From contig NZ_JAVYJB010000005.1 of NCBI RefSeq assembly GCF_032490495.1, positions 124,001 through 188,000 of the forward strand: DNA of 64,000 nucleotides, read 5' to 3'. The translations under genes and the position numbers were made by a program. This document shows, one piece after another, positions 25,862 through 34,876 of the stretch. The stretch comes from Pilosibacter fragilis (lineage in GTDB: Bacteria > Bacillota > Clostridia > Lachnospirales > Lachnospiraceae). Numbering within the stretch: the first letter of the stretch is position 1; every line of letters begins with the position of its first letter. The notes under the pieces are model-generated. The model ran no database searches, was not told the origin of the DNA, and worked only from the letters and a program-made list of their open reading frames with translations.

Positions 25862-25912
25862 AAGTCTCACGGACGTTCGACTTGAATATGAAGGAAAGCA
25901 GGTAAAGATCGT

Positions 25913-26572
25913 ATGGGTAAAATGACAATCGGGCAGATGGTCGCACAGCTCGCCAGTGGTATGCTGATCAGTACGCAGATCTTCGTGATCACGCTGATGT
26001 TTTCTCTTCCACTTGGACTTATTGTGGCGTTCGGACGCTTATCGAAAAATCGCGTGATCAGCATGATCGTAAAATTTTACATCTCTATCATGCGCGGAAC
26101 TCCGTTAATGCTGCAGCTGATGGTCGTTTATTTCGGACCATACTATCTGTTTCATATTAAAGTCGGCAGCGGTTACCGCCTGACAGCGACCTTTATCGGC
26201 TTTGTGATCAACTACGCGGCATATTTTGCAGAAATCTACCGCAGCGGCATTCAGTCGATGCCGATCGGCCAGTATGAGGCGGCACAGATCCTTGGATACA
26301 CGAAAGCTCAGACCTTTTTCAAGATCATTCTGCCTCAGGTTATCAAGCGCATTTTGCCGTCGATCACAAACGAGGTGATCACACTTGTAAAGGATACGTC
26401 CCTGTCATTCACCCTGAGTGTCGCTGAGATGTTCACGATCGCGAAAGCTCTGGCAGCATCCCAGACAAATATGATCCCGTTTGTCGCAGCCGGAATTTTC
26501 TATTATGTGTTCAACCTCATCGTGGCTGTCGTTATGGAGTGGATCGAGAAAAAGCTGGATTATTACCGGTAG
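25913..26572 (+). CDS. Amino acid ABC transporter permease, GlnP/HisM-like
   Basis: Inner-membrane permease of 219 residues with five to six hydrophobic segments. MRGTPLMLQLMVVYFG (~residues 63-78) and YEAAQILGYTKAQTFFKIILPQVIKRILPSITNEVITLVKDTSL (EAA coupling motif, ~122-165) are diagnostic of the polar amino acid family. ATG 25913 has only a modest site (AGGAAAGCAGG). The ATPase follows after 19 bases. Substrate predicted to be a polar amino acid such as Gln, Glu, His or Cys; not resolvable here. Confidence 0.92.
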   Translation: MGKMTIGQMVAQLASGMLISTQIFVITLMFSLPLGLIVAFGRLSKNRVISMIVKFYISIMRGTPLMLQLMVVYFGPYYLFHIKVGSGYRLTATFIGFVINYAAYFAEIYRSGIQSMPIGQYEAAQILGYTKAQTFFKIILPQVIKRILPSITNEVITLVKDTSLSFTLSVAEMFTIAKALAASQTNMIPFVAAGIFYYVFNLIVAVVMEWIEKKLDYYR

Positions 26573-26591
26573 GACTGGAGGTCTGTGGATC

Positions 26592-27356
26592 ATGAATCTG
26601 TTAGAGTTAAATCATGTAGAAAAATCATTTGAGAACCTGTCCGTGCTGAAGGATATCTCCATCAGCATCGGCGAGGGCGAAATCGTATCCATCATCGGAC
26701 CGTCCGGATCCGGGAAATCAACGCTGCTCAGGTGCGCGACAATGCTTGAGAAGATGGATGGCGGCGAGATCGTATATCTTGGGAAAAAAGCGGCATGGAC
26801 GGACAAGGACGGACATGTGGTCTATGCGGATAAGAAGGACATGAAGGAGATCCGGAGCCAGTATGGTCTCGTGTTCCAGAATTTTAATCTTTTCCCGCAT
26901 TATTCTGTGCTGAAGAATATCGTTGACGCGCCGATCCATGTGCAGAAGCGAGACAAGGAGAAGGTATATCAGGAAGCGAGAGAGCTGTTAAAGAAGATGG
27001 GACTGGCGGACAAGGAAGACTATTATCCCTGCCAGTTATCCGGAGGACAGTGCCAGCGTGTGGCGATCGCGAGAGCTCTGGCGCTGAACCCGAAGATCCT
27101 GTTCTTCGATGAACCCACATCAGCTCTGGACCCAGAGCTGACAGCCGAGGTGTTAAAGGTGATCCGTTCTCTGGCAGATCTGAATATCGCCATGGTGATC
27201 GTTACCCATGAGATGGCGTTTGCAAGGGATATTTCCCACCGCGTGATCTTCATGGAGGGCGGCGTGATCGTCGAGGAGGGAACGCCAGAGAAGGTGTTTG
27301 CATCCGATAATGAGAGAATGAGGAGCTTTCTGGGACGATATGGGGAGATCCTGTAA
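26592..27356 (+). CDS. Amino acid ABC transporter ATP-binding protein, GlnQ-like
   Basis: ATPase partner of the permease. Walker A GPSGSGKSTLLR (~residues 36-47), a Q-loop in VFQNFNLFPH, signature LSGGQCQRVAIARAL (~147) and Walker B ILFFDEPTSALDPE (~166), then VTHEM. An insertion after the Walker A strand (AAWTDKDGHVVYADKKDMKEI) is a common feature of one subgroup. ATG 26592 has TGGAGG upstream; in-frame codons before it overlap the permease gene in another frame. Length 254. A truncated antiporter begins two bases after its stop. Confidence 0.95.
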   Translation: MNLLELNHVEKSFENLSVLKDISISIGEGEIVSIIGPSGSGKSTLLRCATMLEKMDGGEIVYLGKKAAWTDKDGHVVYADKKDMKEIRSQYGLVFQNFNLFPHYSVLKNIVDAPIHVQKRDKEKVYQEARELLKKMGLADKEDYYPCQLSGGQCQRVAIARALALNPKILFFDEPTSALDPELTAEVLKVIRSLADLNIAMVIVTHEMAFARDISHRVIFMEGGVIVEEGTPEKVFASDNERMRSFLGRYGEIL

Positions 27357-27358
27357 TT

Positions 27359-27553
27359 ATGTTGACCTCTCTTGCGTTAATATTTTTAGTGGGACTTTCC
27401 GCCGCAGCAATCTGCGGGAGGCTGCGGCTGCCGCGTATTATTGGTATGCTGTTCACGGGAATTATTCTGGGACCGCATGTTTTAGGTCTTCTGGATGACA
27501 AGATCCTGTCGATCTCATCGGAACTCCGGCAGATGGCTCTTATTATTATTTTA
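27359..27553 (+). pseudogene. Truncated cation:proton antiporter (N-terminal fragment)
   Basis: MLTSLALIFLVGLSAAAICG, then LRLPRIIGMLFTGIILGPHVLGLLDD and SSELRQMALIIILL, match the first two to three membrane segments of CPA-type Na+/H+ antiporters, whose full length is about 400 residues. The similarity stops abruptly at about 27553 and unrelated residues follow to a stop at 27646. A deletion appears to have joined this fragment to the promoter of the next gene. It is unlikely to work as a transporter. Confidence 0.75.
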
Positions 27554-27582
27554 TTGAAAAAATACCGGATGTGGGCTATAAT
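27554..27582 (+). promoter_or_regulatory. Promoter of the second nitroreductase gene, at the antiporter break
   Basis: TTGAAA (27554-27559), 17 bases, TATAAT (27577-27582). It starts exactly where antiporter similarity ends. The leader also holds GCGGTAT (27597) pairing with ATACCGC (27655), close to the AGGAGG site. Confidence 0.75.
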
Positions 27583-27677
27583 GAGCGCAAAATATGCGGT
27601 ATCAGGCAGGCGTTTTCATCAGGGACGTTTTATTTCACTGAGCTGATATTTGAAATACCGCAAAACAGGAGGCAATT

Positions 27678-28190
27678 ATGGATTTCGAAAAATTATGCGC
27701 AGAAAGATATTCTCTTAGAAAATATGCAGATCGCCCGGTGGAGGCAGAAAAGCTGGAAAAGGTGCTGGAGGCAGGTCACAATGCACCGACGGCTCACAAT
27801 CTCCAGCCGCAGCGCATTCTTGTGATGCAGAGCAGAGAGGCATTGGAGAAAGCAGAGGAGTGCACCGCATGCAAGTTCCATGCACCGGTGATCCTTGTTG
27901 TCGCGTATGATCCGGCGAAGGCCTGGAACCGTGAGGGAGATATGAAAAACCACGGGGAGATCGATGCGACGATCGCGGCGACACAGATGATGCTTCAGGC
28001 GGCAGATCTCGGTCTCGGAACCTGCTATGTCGGCATGTTCAGCCAGGAGAAGCTTCATGAGCTGTTCCCGGAGATGAAGGGACTTGTTGCGACTGCGATG
28101 CTTCCGCTCGGATATCCGGCAGAGACGGCGCATCCGTCAAGACTTCACACCGACAGAATGCCGTTAGATGAGATGGTGATCCGTCTGTAA
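27678..28190 (+). CDS. Nitroreductase family protein
   Basis: FMN-dependent oxidoreductase. ERYSLRKYADRPVEAEKLEKVLEAG and HNAPTAHNLQPQRILVM are the flavin-binding N-terminus; IDATIAATQMMLQAADLGLGTCYVG (~residues 95-119) and ATAMLPLGYPAET (~136-148) complete the fold. Length 170. ATG 27678 with AGGAGG. It is only loosely similar to the one at 14.7 kb and has its own promoter and terminator. Substrate unknown. Confidence 0.9.
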   Translation: MDFEKLCAERYSLRKYADRPVEAEKLEKVLEAGHNAPTAHNLQPQRILVMQSREALEKAEECTACKFHAPVILVVAYDPAKAWNREGDMKNHGEIDATIAATQMMLQAADLGLGTCYVGMFSQEKLHELFPEMKGLVATAMLPLGYPAETAHPSRLHTDRMPLDEMVIRL

Positions 28191-28208
28191 AAGCATATAC
28201 ATAGATTC

Positions 28209-28255
28209 AGACCTGCCAAAGTGGAAGAAAGCCACGGGCAGGTCTCTTCTTTTTC
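28209..28255 (+). terminator. Terminator after the nitroreductase gene
   Basis: AGACCTGCC pairs with GGCAGGTCT, T-rich tail TCTTCTTTTT. Confidence 0.85.
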
Positions 28256-28292
28256 TGAAGTGTTCGCGTTGCTGTACACGGGCAATGTCAGT

Positions 28293-28450
28293 GACGTGTT
28301 GTTACTGTACACGGGTAGGAATTTTCTGAACTGAAAATTCCGTACAATACAGTGGTGGTAGTGGATTTTGCCGATTCGGAATGCGAAGCATCGGCAAAAT
28401 CCTGTTACAGTGCGCGGGCATGGAGTGCCCGTGTACTGTAACGACGTGTT
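28293..28450 (+). mobile_element. MITE-like element, family 1, copy b, with 8-bp target duplication
   Basis: Element 28301-28442 (142 bp). GTTACTGTACACGGG (28301-28315) and CCCGTGTACTGTAAC (28428-28442) are perfect 15-base terminal inverted repeats. GACGTGTT lies directly on both sides (28293-28300, 28443-28450). Three hairpins inside: GGAATTTTC/GAAAATTCC, GATTTTGCCGAT/ATCGGCAAAATC and GGGCA/TGCCC. No coding capacity. The same orientation as copy c, with high identity. Confidence 0.93.
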
Positions 28451-28578
28451 CGCGGCATAAAAACTTTTGTTCGTATAAAAAATACACAAAATATCTTTTT
28501 TGTGGTAAAATATCGGACAGGAGGCAGCCTGAGATGACCGCTTCTGTTACTCAGTATTGAAAAACGGAGGAATGACAG

Positions 28579-29829
28579 ATGGAATATAAGGTTTCCGAGA
28601 AGATTCAGAAGAAATTCGACACACTGACAAAGGATGCAAAGGTTCAGAAAGCCCTTCAGTTTATGGAAGATGACCAGAACGAGATCATCAACAGACAGAT
28701 CGAGCTTACCCTGATCCCGGCACCGACGAACCATGAGCAGAAAAAAGCAGCGAGACTTCTTGAGATGTTTAAGGAGGAAGGTCTTACAGACTGCCATATC
28801 GACGAGTACGGCAACTGCATCGGAATCCGAAAAGGTACCGGTGGCGGAAAGACGGTTCTTGTAGAGGGACATATGGACACGGTATTCCCGCTTGATACAA
28901 AGCTTGAGATCGTCCGTGAGGACGGCTTTATCAAATGCCCGGGAATCGTGGATGATACGAGAGGATGTGCGACCGTCCTGTCTACGATCCGCGCTTTAAA
29001 TGCGGCAGGAATTGAGACAAAGGGCGATATTCAGTTTGTCGGAACGGTTCAGGAGGAAGGAACCGGCGCGTTAAAAGGAATGCAGTATTATGTAAACCAC
29101 CATCCGGAGCTGGATGCCAGCATTTCCGTTGACGGCCCGGGATTTCAGGAGATCACCTATGAGGCGACCGGAATCCAGACATACGAGATCAACTTCCACG
29201 GCATCGGCGGACATGCCTGCGGAGCCTTCGCAAAGGTAGCAAACCCGATCCATGCGGCAGGACGTGCGATCGCGAAGATCTCTGAGATCCAGGTTCCGAA
29301 GGAGCCGATGACTACATTTGCGGTGACCACCATGCAGGCGGGAAGCTTCGAGGCTGTCCATGCGATCGTTCCGGTGGCACAGATCCGCTTCAACTTCCGT
29401 TCGAACTCTCAGGAAGAGCTTGAGAAGCTCCGCAAGAAGATCTTCGATGCCATCGATGAGGCATGCAAGGAGGAGACAGAGCGCTGGGGCATGGATACGA
29501 TCACATACGATGTAAAACATATCTGTGATGTCAATGCCGGCCATCAGGATGCCCATGCGCCGATCGTAGAGGGCGCCATGGCGGCGGCAGAGTATCTTGG
29601 ATGCGAGGAGCCGAAGCTTGGAAACGGTGGTTCCACAAACTGCAACCGTGCTCTCGAAGCAGGACTTCCGGCAGTGTGCCTCGGCATGGGCGCGGATTAT
29701 GATATCCACGCGCATATGCTTTCCGAGCAGTTTAAGGTCGAGGGCGCATATAAGGGCTGCCAGCAGACATTGCTGCTTGCGCTGCTCTGCGCGGGCATGG
29801 ATGATGTGGAGAGCATTATCGAGAAATAG
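28579..29829 (+). CDS. M20/PepT-like zinc peptidase
   Basis: Cytoplasmic di-zinc peptidase of the M20 family, close to tripeptidase PepT. Metal motifs: TVLVEGHMDTVFPL (~residues 94-107), CPGIVDDTRGCATV (~116-129) and FVGTVQEEGTGALKG (~154-168), plus ADYDIHAHMLSE (~375-386) for the C-terminal His. GIGGHACGAFAKVANPIHA marks the lid domain. Length 416. ATG 28579 with CGGAGG. It stands alone between a MITE copy and a terminator. Confidence 0.92.
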   Translation: MEYKVSEKIQKKFDTLTKDAKVQKALQFMEDDQNEIINRQIELTLIPAPTNHEQKKAARLLEMFKEEGLTDCHIDEYGNCIGIRKGTGGGKTVLVEGHMDTVFPLDTKLEIVREDGFIKCPGIVDDTRGCATVLSTIRALNAAGIETKGDIQFVGTVQEEGTGALKGMQYYVNHHPELDASISVDGPGFQEITYEATGIQTYEINFHGIGGHACGAFAKVANPIHAAGRAIAKISEIQVPKEPMTTFAVTTMQAGSFEAVHAIVPVAQIRFNFRSNSQEELEKLRKKIFDAIDEACKEETERWGMDTITYDVKHICDVNAGHQDAHAPIVEGAMAAAEYLGCEEPKLGNGGSTNCNRALEAGLPAVCLGMGADYDIHAHMLSEQFKVEGAYKGCQQTLLLALLCAGMDDVESIIEK

Positions 29830-29854
29830 CAGGACAAAATGAAAGCTTAGTATG

Positions 29855-29902
29855 AAAACGGCACAGACCTGTCAGGTAAATGGCGGGGGTGTGCCGTTTT
29901 TG
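29855..29902 (+). terminator. Terminator after the M20/PepT-like gene
   Basis: AAAACGGCACA pairs with TGTGCCGTTTTT. Confidence 0.85.
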
Positions 29903-29987
29903 ATCGACCGATCTGCATGGTGACACTTTTTATGAAAAGCCGCACATTTGCCGCAGAAAATCAAGGAAAAAGCAAGAAATAATCACC

Positions 29988-30016
29988 TTGACACTATGTA
30001 GTGCGTTGGATAAAAT
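29988..30016 (+). promoter_or_regulatory. Promoter of the L,D-transpeptidase gene with spacer palindrome
   Basis: TTGACA (29988-29993), 17 bases, TAAAAT (30011-30016). CACTA-TG-TAGTG at 29992-30003 overlaps the -35 box and spacer, a position suited to a repressor. The leader is about 170 bases; I see no known RNA motif in it. Confidence 0.7.
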
Positions 30017-30193
30017 AGAGAATGACAGTTGGATTGTGCCGATCTGCAGTCGAAAGCGTGCTGCAAGCTTGCTCGCATAAACGCTTTTGAATGAAAAGCG
30101 GTATAAGGGCAACGCCCGGAGCTTCTTGTGCGCCGGAGGCGAACAAGAAGAGAGCAATCCGGTAACTGAAAATAAAAAAGGCAGGATGGAATC

Positions 30194-31573
30194 ATGAAAA
30201 AAATAAGAATGCTTCTTCCGACAGGCGCTGTGATCGGCATGCTGGTGGTGGGAACAGCGTTTCCTGCGATGGCAGCGGCAGATAGCGATACGGCAAAATT
30301 TGTACGCGGCACTACGATCAATGCGGTGGATGTCTCCAAGCAGACGGCACAGCAGGCGAAAGGATATCTGGAAGGTTATTTCAACGAACACTACGAGATT
30401 AAAATACAGGACGCGGACGGCAACCTGGAAGTCTTAAAGGGAACCGATGTCGGTTACCACTTAAACGTTACCGGCAGCGTCGATGATATTTTAAAGGAGC
30501 AGAATGACACAGGAAGAAAGACGGGGCCCGGCTCTGACCAGAGCTACACAGTGACCGTGGAGGCAACTCTCGATGACGGGAAGCTTGCCGCAGCGCTGGC
30601 AAACCTGCACTGTGTGACGGCGGCAACACCGACTTCCAACGCGTATATCTCTGCTTACGAGGAAGGAAAACCCTTTACGATCGTTCCAGAAGTTCAGGGA
30701 AACGAACTGGATATGGATAAAATGAAGGCTGCCGTTAAATCAGCACTTTTAAGCCAGAAAAAACAGATCCGGCTTGCAGACGAGGATTGCTATAAAAAGA
30801 TCACCGTAAAATCTGATGACGCGAACCTGGTACAGCTCTGCACAACATTAAACGCATACAAGGATATCCAGATTACATATGTGTTTGGATCCAGCAGAGA
30901 GACCCTGGATGGTCTGGAACTGGCAAAATGGGTGACTGGGACGAACGGCACCGAGATCCAGGTAGACCGTGACAAGGCAGTAGCATATGTGAAGTCTTTA
31001 GCGGATAAGTATGACACTTACGGAAACCATAAGTATAAGACGACATCCGGCCGGGATGTTGTTGTATACGGAAAATATGGCTGGAAGATCAACCAGACAG
31101 CCGAGACAGACGCCCTCGTGGAGGCAGTAAAAGCGTGCCAGACAACGGAGCGCGAGCCGATCTACGAGAGCCGCGGCGCGACCCACGATGGTTATGATTT
31201 CGGACAGACTTATATCGAGGTGGATCTTGCCACACAGCATCTCTATTTCTATAAAGATGGAAAAGTGATCATCGACAGCCCGTTCGTATCCGGAAACGTG
31301 TCAAAGAACTACACGACACCTCCGGGACTCTTTGAGCTGTATTATAAACAGAAAGACCGTGTATTAAAGGGAGAAGATTATGCGGCTCCTGTAAAATACT
31401 GGATGCCGTTCAACGGTGGGATCGGACTTCATGACGCGGACTGGAGAAGCAAGTTCGGCGGAACGATCTACCAGACAAACGGTTCCCACGGATGCATCAA
31501 CCTGCCGCCGAAGGTAGCAGCACAGGTGTATGAGAACGCATATAAGGGAATTCCGATCATCTGCTGCAATTAA
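30194..31573 (+). CDS. L,D-transpeptidase with peptidoglycan-binding-like N-domain
   Basis: Exported cell-wall enzyme that forms 3-3 cross-links or attaches proteins to peptidoglycan. KKIRMLLPTGAVIGMLVVGT ... FPAMAAA is a signal peptide without a lipobox Cys. Residues ~35-280 are two beta-rich repeats of the putative peptidoglycan-binding type (RGTTINAVDVSKQTAQQAK opens one). The YkuD domain starts at YIEVDLATQHLYFYKDGKV (~339) and ends with GGIGLHDADWRSKFGG ... NGSHGCINLPP, which holds the catalytic HxxxSHGCxN-type His, Ser and Cys (~435). Length 459. Stands alone under a good promoter. Confidence 0.93.
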   Translation: MKKIRMLLPTGAVIGMLVVGTAFPAMAAADSDTAKFVRGTTINAVDVSKQTAQQAKGYLEGYFNEHYEIKIQDADGNLEVLKGTDVGYHLNVTGSVDDILKEQNDTGRKTGPGSDQSYTVTVEATLDDGKLAAALANLHCVTAATPTSNAYISAYEEGKPFTIVPEVQGNELDMDKMKAAVKSALLSQKKQIRLADEDCYKKITVKSDDANLVQLCTTLNAYKDIQITYVFGSSRETLDGLELAKWVTGTNGTEIQVDRDKAVAYVKSLADKYDTYGNHKYKTTSGRDVVVYGKYGWKINQTAETDALVEAVKACQTTEREPIYESRGATHDGYDFGQTYIEVDLATQHLYFYKDGKVIIDSPFVSGNVSKNYTTPPGLFELYYKQKDRVLKGEDYAAPVKYWMPFNGGIGLHDADWRSKFGGTIYQTNGSHGCINLPPKVAAQVYENAYKGIPIICCN

Positions 31574-31727
31574 AGCGGGGACGGATCTCAAAAAGGATGA
31601 AAAGTAACTGTTCAGTATGGCTGCGCATTTACGAAAAATAATTATGGAAAGAATATTCATCAGAGGGAGATATGCACCGGAAAAGGTGACAAAAGCCGCA
31701 GCATGAATACCGAAAGGGAAAGAAAAA

Positions 31728-32603
31728 ATGGATAAACAGCAGGTTTTAAATCAGTTAAGAAACGCAAAGGAGATCTATGTTATCATGTCTCTGTGCACAA
31801 AAATGCCGTATGTGGTATGCGACAAAGAGACATTCGATGACGAAGTTCTGCTCTATTTTAAGGAAGAAGATATCAGACGTGAGGGCAAGCGCCTCATCGA
31901 GGAGAAGATTCCGGTACAGATCGCGAAAGTCGACGCGAACCAGATGCTTCACTTTTATGGAAACCTTTACACGATGGGTGTAAACTGCCTGATGGTAGAC
32001 CAGTATATGGAGAGCGAGTGCCGGATCCAGCTTTCGGAGCTTGTGAACCGTCCGGGCCAGAATAAGCCGGATGCACCGGAAGAAGAGAAGAAAACCTGGA
32101 TCGAGAACCCGAGCCTTCATCTGACCGCCCTGTACTTTATGCAGGAGCTTCGCAGACAGAAATTCGAGAAGATGCCGGATGAGTTAAAGGAGATGCAGGA
32201 GGAGATCCTTGCAGACTTTACCCGCGGAACATACATCACCGCATTTCAGGAAGGTGCGGGCGTTCCGTTATTAAAACAGAAAAACGGTGATGCGTACCAG
32301 CCGATCTTTACGGACATCATTGAGTTCGGAAAATTCAACTCGAAGAACCAGTTCAAAGCGATCGCGGTAACCGCAGATAAGATCCCGAGCATCCTCGTAA
32401 AAGAGGCAAAGGGAGTGGTTGTAAACCCGTTTGGCGTTAATCTCCAGATGCCGATCACAAAGCGTACTGTTCCGAACCCGGAAGCTGCTGCACATGCGGA
32501 TGCCCAGGCGGCAGTTCAGGCAACTCAGGTCGAGGTCAATGCGACTCATGAGAGAGCAGGCGCTGAGGAAGAGAGCGGAGCCGGGAATAAGGCAGAGAAC
32601 TAA
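31728..32603 (+). CDS. SseB family protein
   Basis: Cytoplasmic protein with an SseB-type C-terminal part (QEGAGVPLLKQKNGDAYQPIF and TDIIEFGKFN ... AKGVVVNPFGVNLQMPI, ~residues 180-248). The N-terminal half (YVIMSLCTKMPYVVCDKETFDDEVLLYF) resembles the same fold, so it may be a duplicated domain. The C-terminal 45 residues are Ala/Glu-rich and probably disordered. SseB proteins are linked to serine-sensitivity phenotypes and to immunity or secretion neighbourhoods, but the biochemical role is unknown. It is followed by an M28 peptidase. Confidence 0.8.
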   Translation: MDKQQVLNQLRNAKEIYVIMSLCTKMPYVVCDKETFDDEVLLYFKEEDIRREGKRLIEEKIPVQIAKVDANQMLHFYGNLYTMGVNCLMVDQYMESECRIQLSELVNRPGQNKPDAPEEEKKTWIENPSLHLTALYFMQELRRQKFEKMPDELKEMQEEILADFTRGTYITAFQEGAGVPLLKQKNGDAYQPIFTDIIEFGKFNSKNQFKAIAVTADKIPSILVKEAKGVVVNPFGVNLQMPITKRTVPNPEAAAHADAQAAVQATQVEVNATHERAGAEEESGAGNKAEN

Positions 32604-32729
32604 AGAAAAATTATGAAACTCCGGCGTGTCCGCATCACGGAAAACAGTGAGCAGGATACGGCGGAGTTTGTAATACTTCCCGGTCTCAGGGAGCAGGCCC
32701 GCAGAGGTGGGATAAGGAGGTTGACAGCT

Positions 32730-34874
32730 TTGGAGAGTGACAGAAGGAAGATCGAAGAAACATATTTAAAGGCAGTGGATATCGGATATTCCTACCGCCT
32801 CGCAAAGAAGATGGAGGAATTTAAGAGCAATCCGGTCCTTGGCTACCGCACAGCGGGATCGAAGGCGGAATTTGATACCGGGGAATTCCTGAAGGCGGAG
32901 ATGGAGCGGATCGGGCTCTCTGATATCCATAAGGATGAGATCTGTCTGGATTCCTGGGAGTTTGAGAAGGCGGTCATGCGGTTTACGGACCGAGACGGAG
33001 AAAAACATGAAATCCAGCTCGGCGCTTATCAGACGGAGTTTGTGACGGATGGATGGAAAGAGTATCCACTTGTCTACGCCGGACGCGGAAAGGAAGCGGA
33101 CTATGACGACGTGGATGTGACAGGATGCCTTGTGATGGTGGATATCAATCAGCGAGATGAGTGGTGGATCAACTATCCGGTATATCAGGCCCGCTTAAAG
33201 GGCGCGGCGGCGGTGATCGCGGTTCAGGACAACGGCTATGGGGAGATCGACAGTGAGGCGTTAAATGCCCAGGATATCGCAGGACCGAAGGACGCCCCGG
33301 CGTTTTCCATGTCGAGAAAGGATGCGGAGATCCTGAAAGCGGCATTAAAGGAGAAACCGCGGATCACGGTACAGTTTGACGCGAAATCCGTAGTGAAGGA
33401 AAATATGCCATCCTATAATGTCTGGGGAACCATTCCCGGAAGGTCGGAGGACATGATCCTGCTCAGCGGCCATTATGACTCTTATTTTGATGGATTTCAG
33501 GATGATAACTGCGCTATCGCGCTGATGTTTGGGATCGCCAGGACGCTTTTAGAAATTGGATATAAACCTGAGAAGACCATCGTTTTCTGCTGTATGGCGG
33601 CGGAAGAATGGGGGATCGAGAACTCCAAGTATGACTGGTCTACCGGTGCATGGCAGCAGGTATTTAAGCTCCGTCCGGAATGGCAGGGAAAGGTCATCGC
33701 GGACCTGAATTTCGAGCTCCCGGCCTACGCCCACAATCCCTGGGACGCGATCCGGTCCACCTACGAATATGAAGACTTCCTGACGGAATTTGTGAAAGAG
33801 TTTCCTGTGGACGCGAGAAAGGTCTACCCGGAAGGTCTCGGGGTCCAGTGCCCGATCGAGACATGGTCGGATGATTTCTCCGTTGCGATCTCAGGAATTC
33901 CGTCCATGGTGAATGAATTCAGCAGCGCGGAGTTTATGGAGACCCATTATCACTCCCAGTTTGACAACGACGAGTATTACAACGCGGATGTGTTCCGGTT
34001 CCACCATGAGCTGTATGGACTTCTTGTCATGGCATTCGACCGGGTGAAAGTTGCGCCGGTGAATGTTGGAAGAACGCTCCAGGCGCTCCAGGAGAGCGTC
34101 AGACCGGTTACGGGACGGGAGGACGAGAAGAGTATCCGGGTTCTGCTGGAGCGGACGGCTGAGGCGAAGAAGATCGCGGATGAGGTGTACCGGAAGGTAA
34201 AAGAAATTAATGATGTGAAGAATGCCGATGCTGCATGCTGTATACATAAAGGCGGTCAAGAATCTCATATAGAAGAAAAATCCGAGGCCGATGGGGCGGA
34301 TGCAGCGGAAAGTGCGACTGTTCAACGTGGCGAAAATGCAGCGGATACAGAAGCGAATGATAGAAACGCTGCGCTCCAGAAACAGCTTCTTTACCTATTC
34401 CGCAAATGCCAGGACTATTTCGTCCGGCTGAACTGGCACGATGAGGTCCTGTTCCCCCACGAGGCTGCCCAGAGCAATCTGCGCCATATCTGCGACGCGG
34501 TCCGAAGTCTGGAGAACGGGGATGTGCAGGGGGCTCTGGATGCCCTGTACCTGGTGGACAACAACCAGTACGCGTTCCAGTTCGATGATGAAGTGTACCA
34601 CTACTTTACGGAATATGTCCTGAATCAGGACTGTGACCGGTTACAGTGGGGTGCCGGACGGATCGTCCACCATGTGGATCTCTCGAAGGAGGTCAAGAGC
34701 CTCCAAAAGAAGATCGCGGAAGGCAGACATGACGTGTCGGAGGAACTTGCCGCTCTCAGAAAAATGGAAGAAGAGCAGCTTGTCTGCTTTGACGATGATA
34801 TACGATATATGACCCAGGCCGTGGATACGTTGACGGCGGGGTTAAAAAAAGCGAAAGAGGTGTTGGATTTTTAG
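32730..34874 (+). CDS. Large M28 family metallopeptidase with PA domain
   Basis: Aminopeptidase-type zinc enzyme; no signal peptide seen. A PA-like domain occupies ~residues 80-200 (YAGRGKEADYDDVDVTGCLVM). The catalytic domain has ILLSGHYDSYFDGFQDDNCA (~241-260, two ligands), CCMAAEEWGIENS (~286-298, catalytic Glu pair), ADLNFELP and METHYHSQFDND (last His). An acidic low-complexity insert (~residues 505-545) separates it from a helical C-terminal region. A TTG at 32730 preceded by AAGGAGG (9 bases) is the best start; the first in-frame ATG at 32613 has no ribosome site. It is distinct from the other M28 gene. A GNAT gene follows after 2 bases. Confidence 0.85.
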   Translation: MESDRRKIEETYLKAVDIGYSYRLAKKMEEFKSNPVLGYRTAGSKAEFDTGEFLKAEMERIGLSDIHKDEICLDSWEFEKAVMRFTDRDGEKHEIQLGAYQTEFVTDGWKEYPLVYAGRGKEADYDDVDVTGCLVMVDINQRDEWWINYPVYQARLKGAAAVIAVQDNGYGEIDSEALNAQDIAGPKDAPAFSMSRKDAEILKAALKEKPRITVQFDAKSVVKENMPSYNVWGTIPGRSEDMILLSGHYDSYFDGFQDDNCAIALMFGIARTLLEIGYKPEKTIVFCCMAAEEWGIENSKYDWSTGAWQQVFKLRPEWQGKVIADLNFELPAYAHNPWDAIRSTYEYEDFLTEFVKEFPVDARKVYPEGLGVQCPIETWSDDFSVAISGIPSMVNEFSSAEFMETHYHSQFDNDEYYNADVFRFHHELYGLLVMAFDRVKVAPVNVGRTLQALQESVRPVTGREDEKSIRVLLERTAEAKKIADEVYRKVKEINDVKNADAACCIHKGGQESHIEEKSEADGADAAESATVQRGENAADTEANDRNAALQKQLLYLFRKCQDYFVRLNWHDEVLFPHEAAQSNLRHICDAVRSLENGDVQGALDALYLVDNNQYAFQFDDEVYHYFTEYVLNQDCDRLQWGAGRIVHHVDLSKEVKSLQKKIAEGRHDVSEELAALRKMEEEQLVCFDDDIRYMTQAVDTLTAGLKKAKEVLDF

Positions 34875-34876
34875 TT

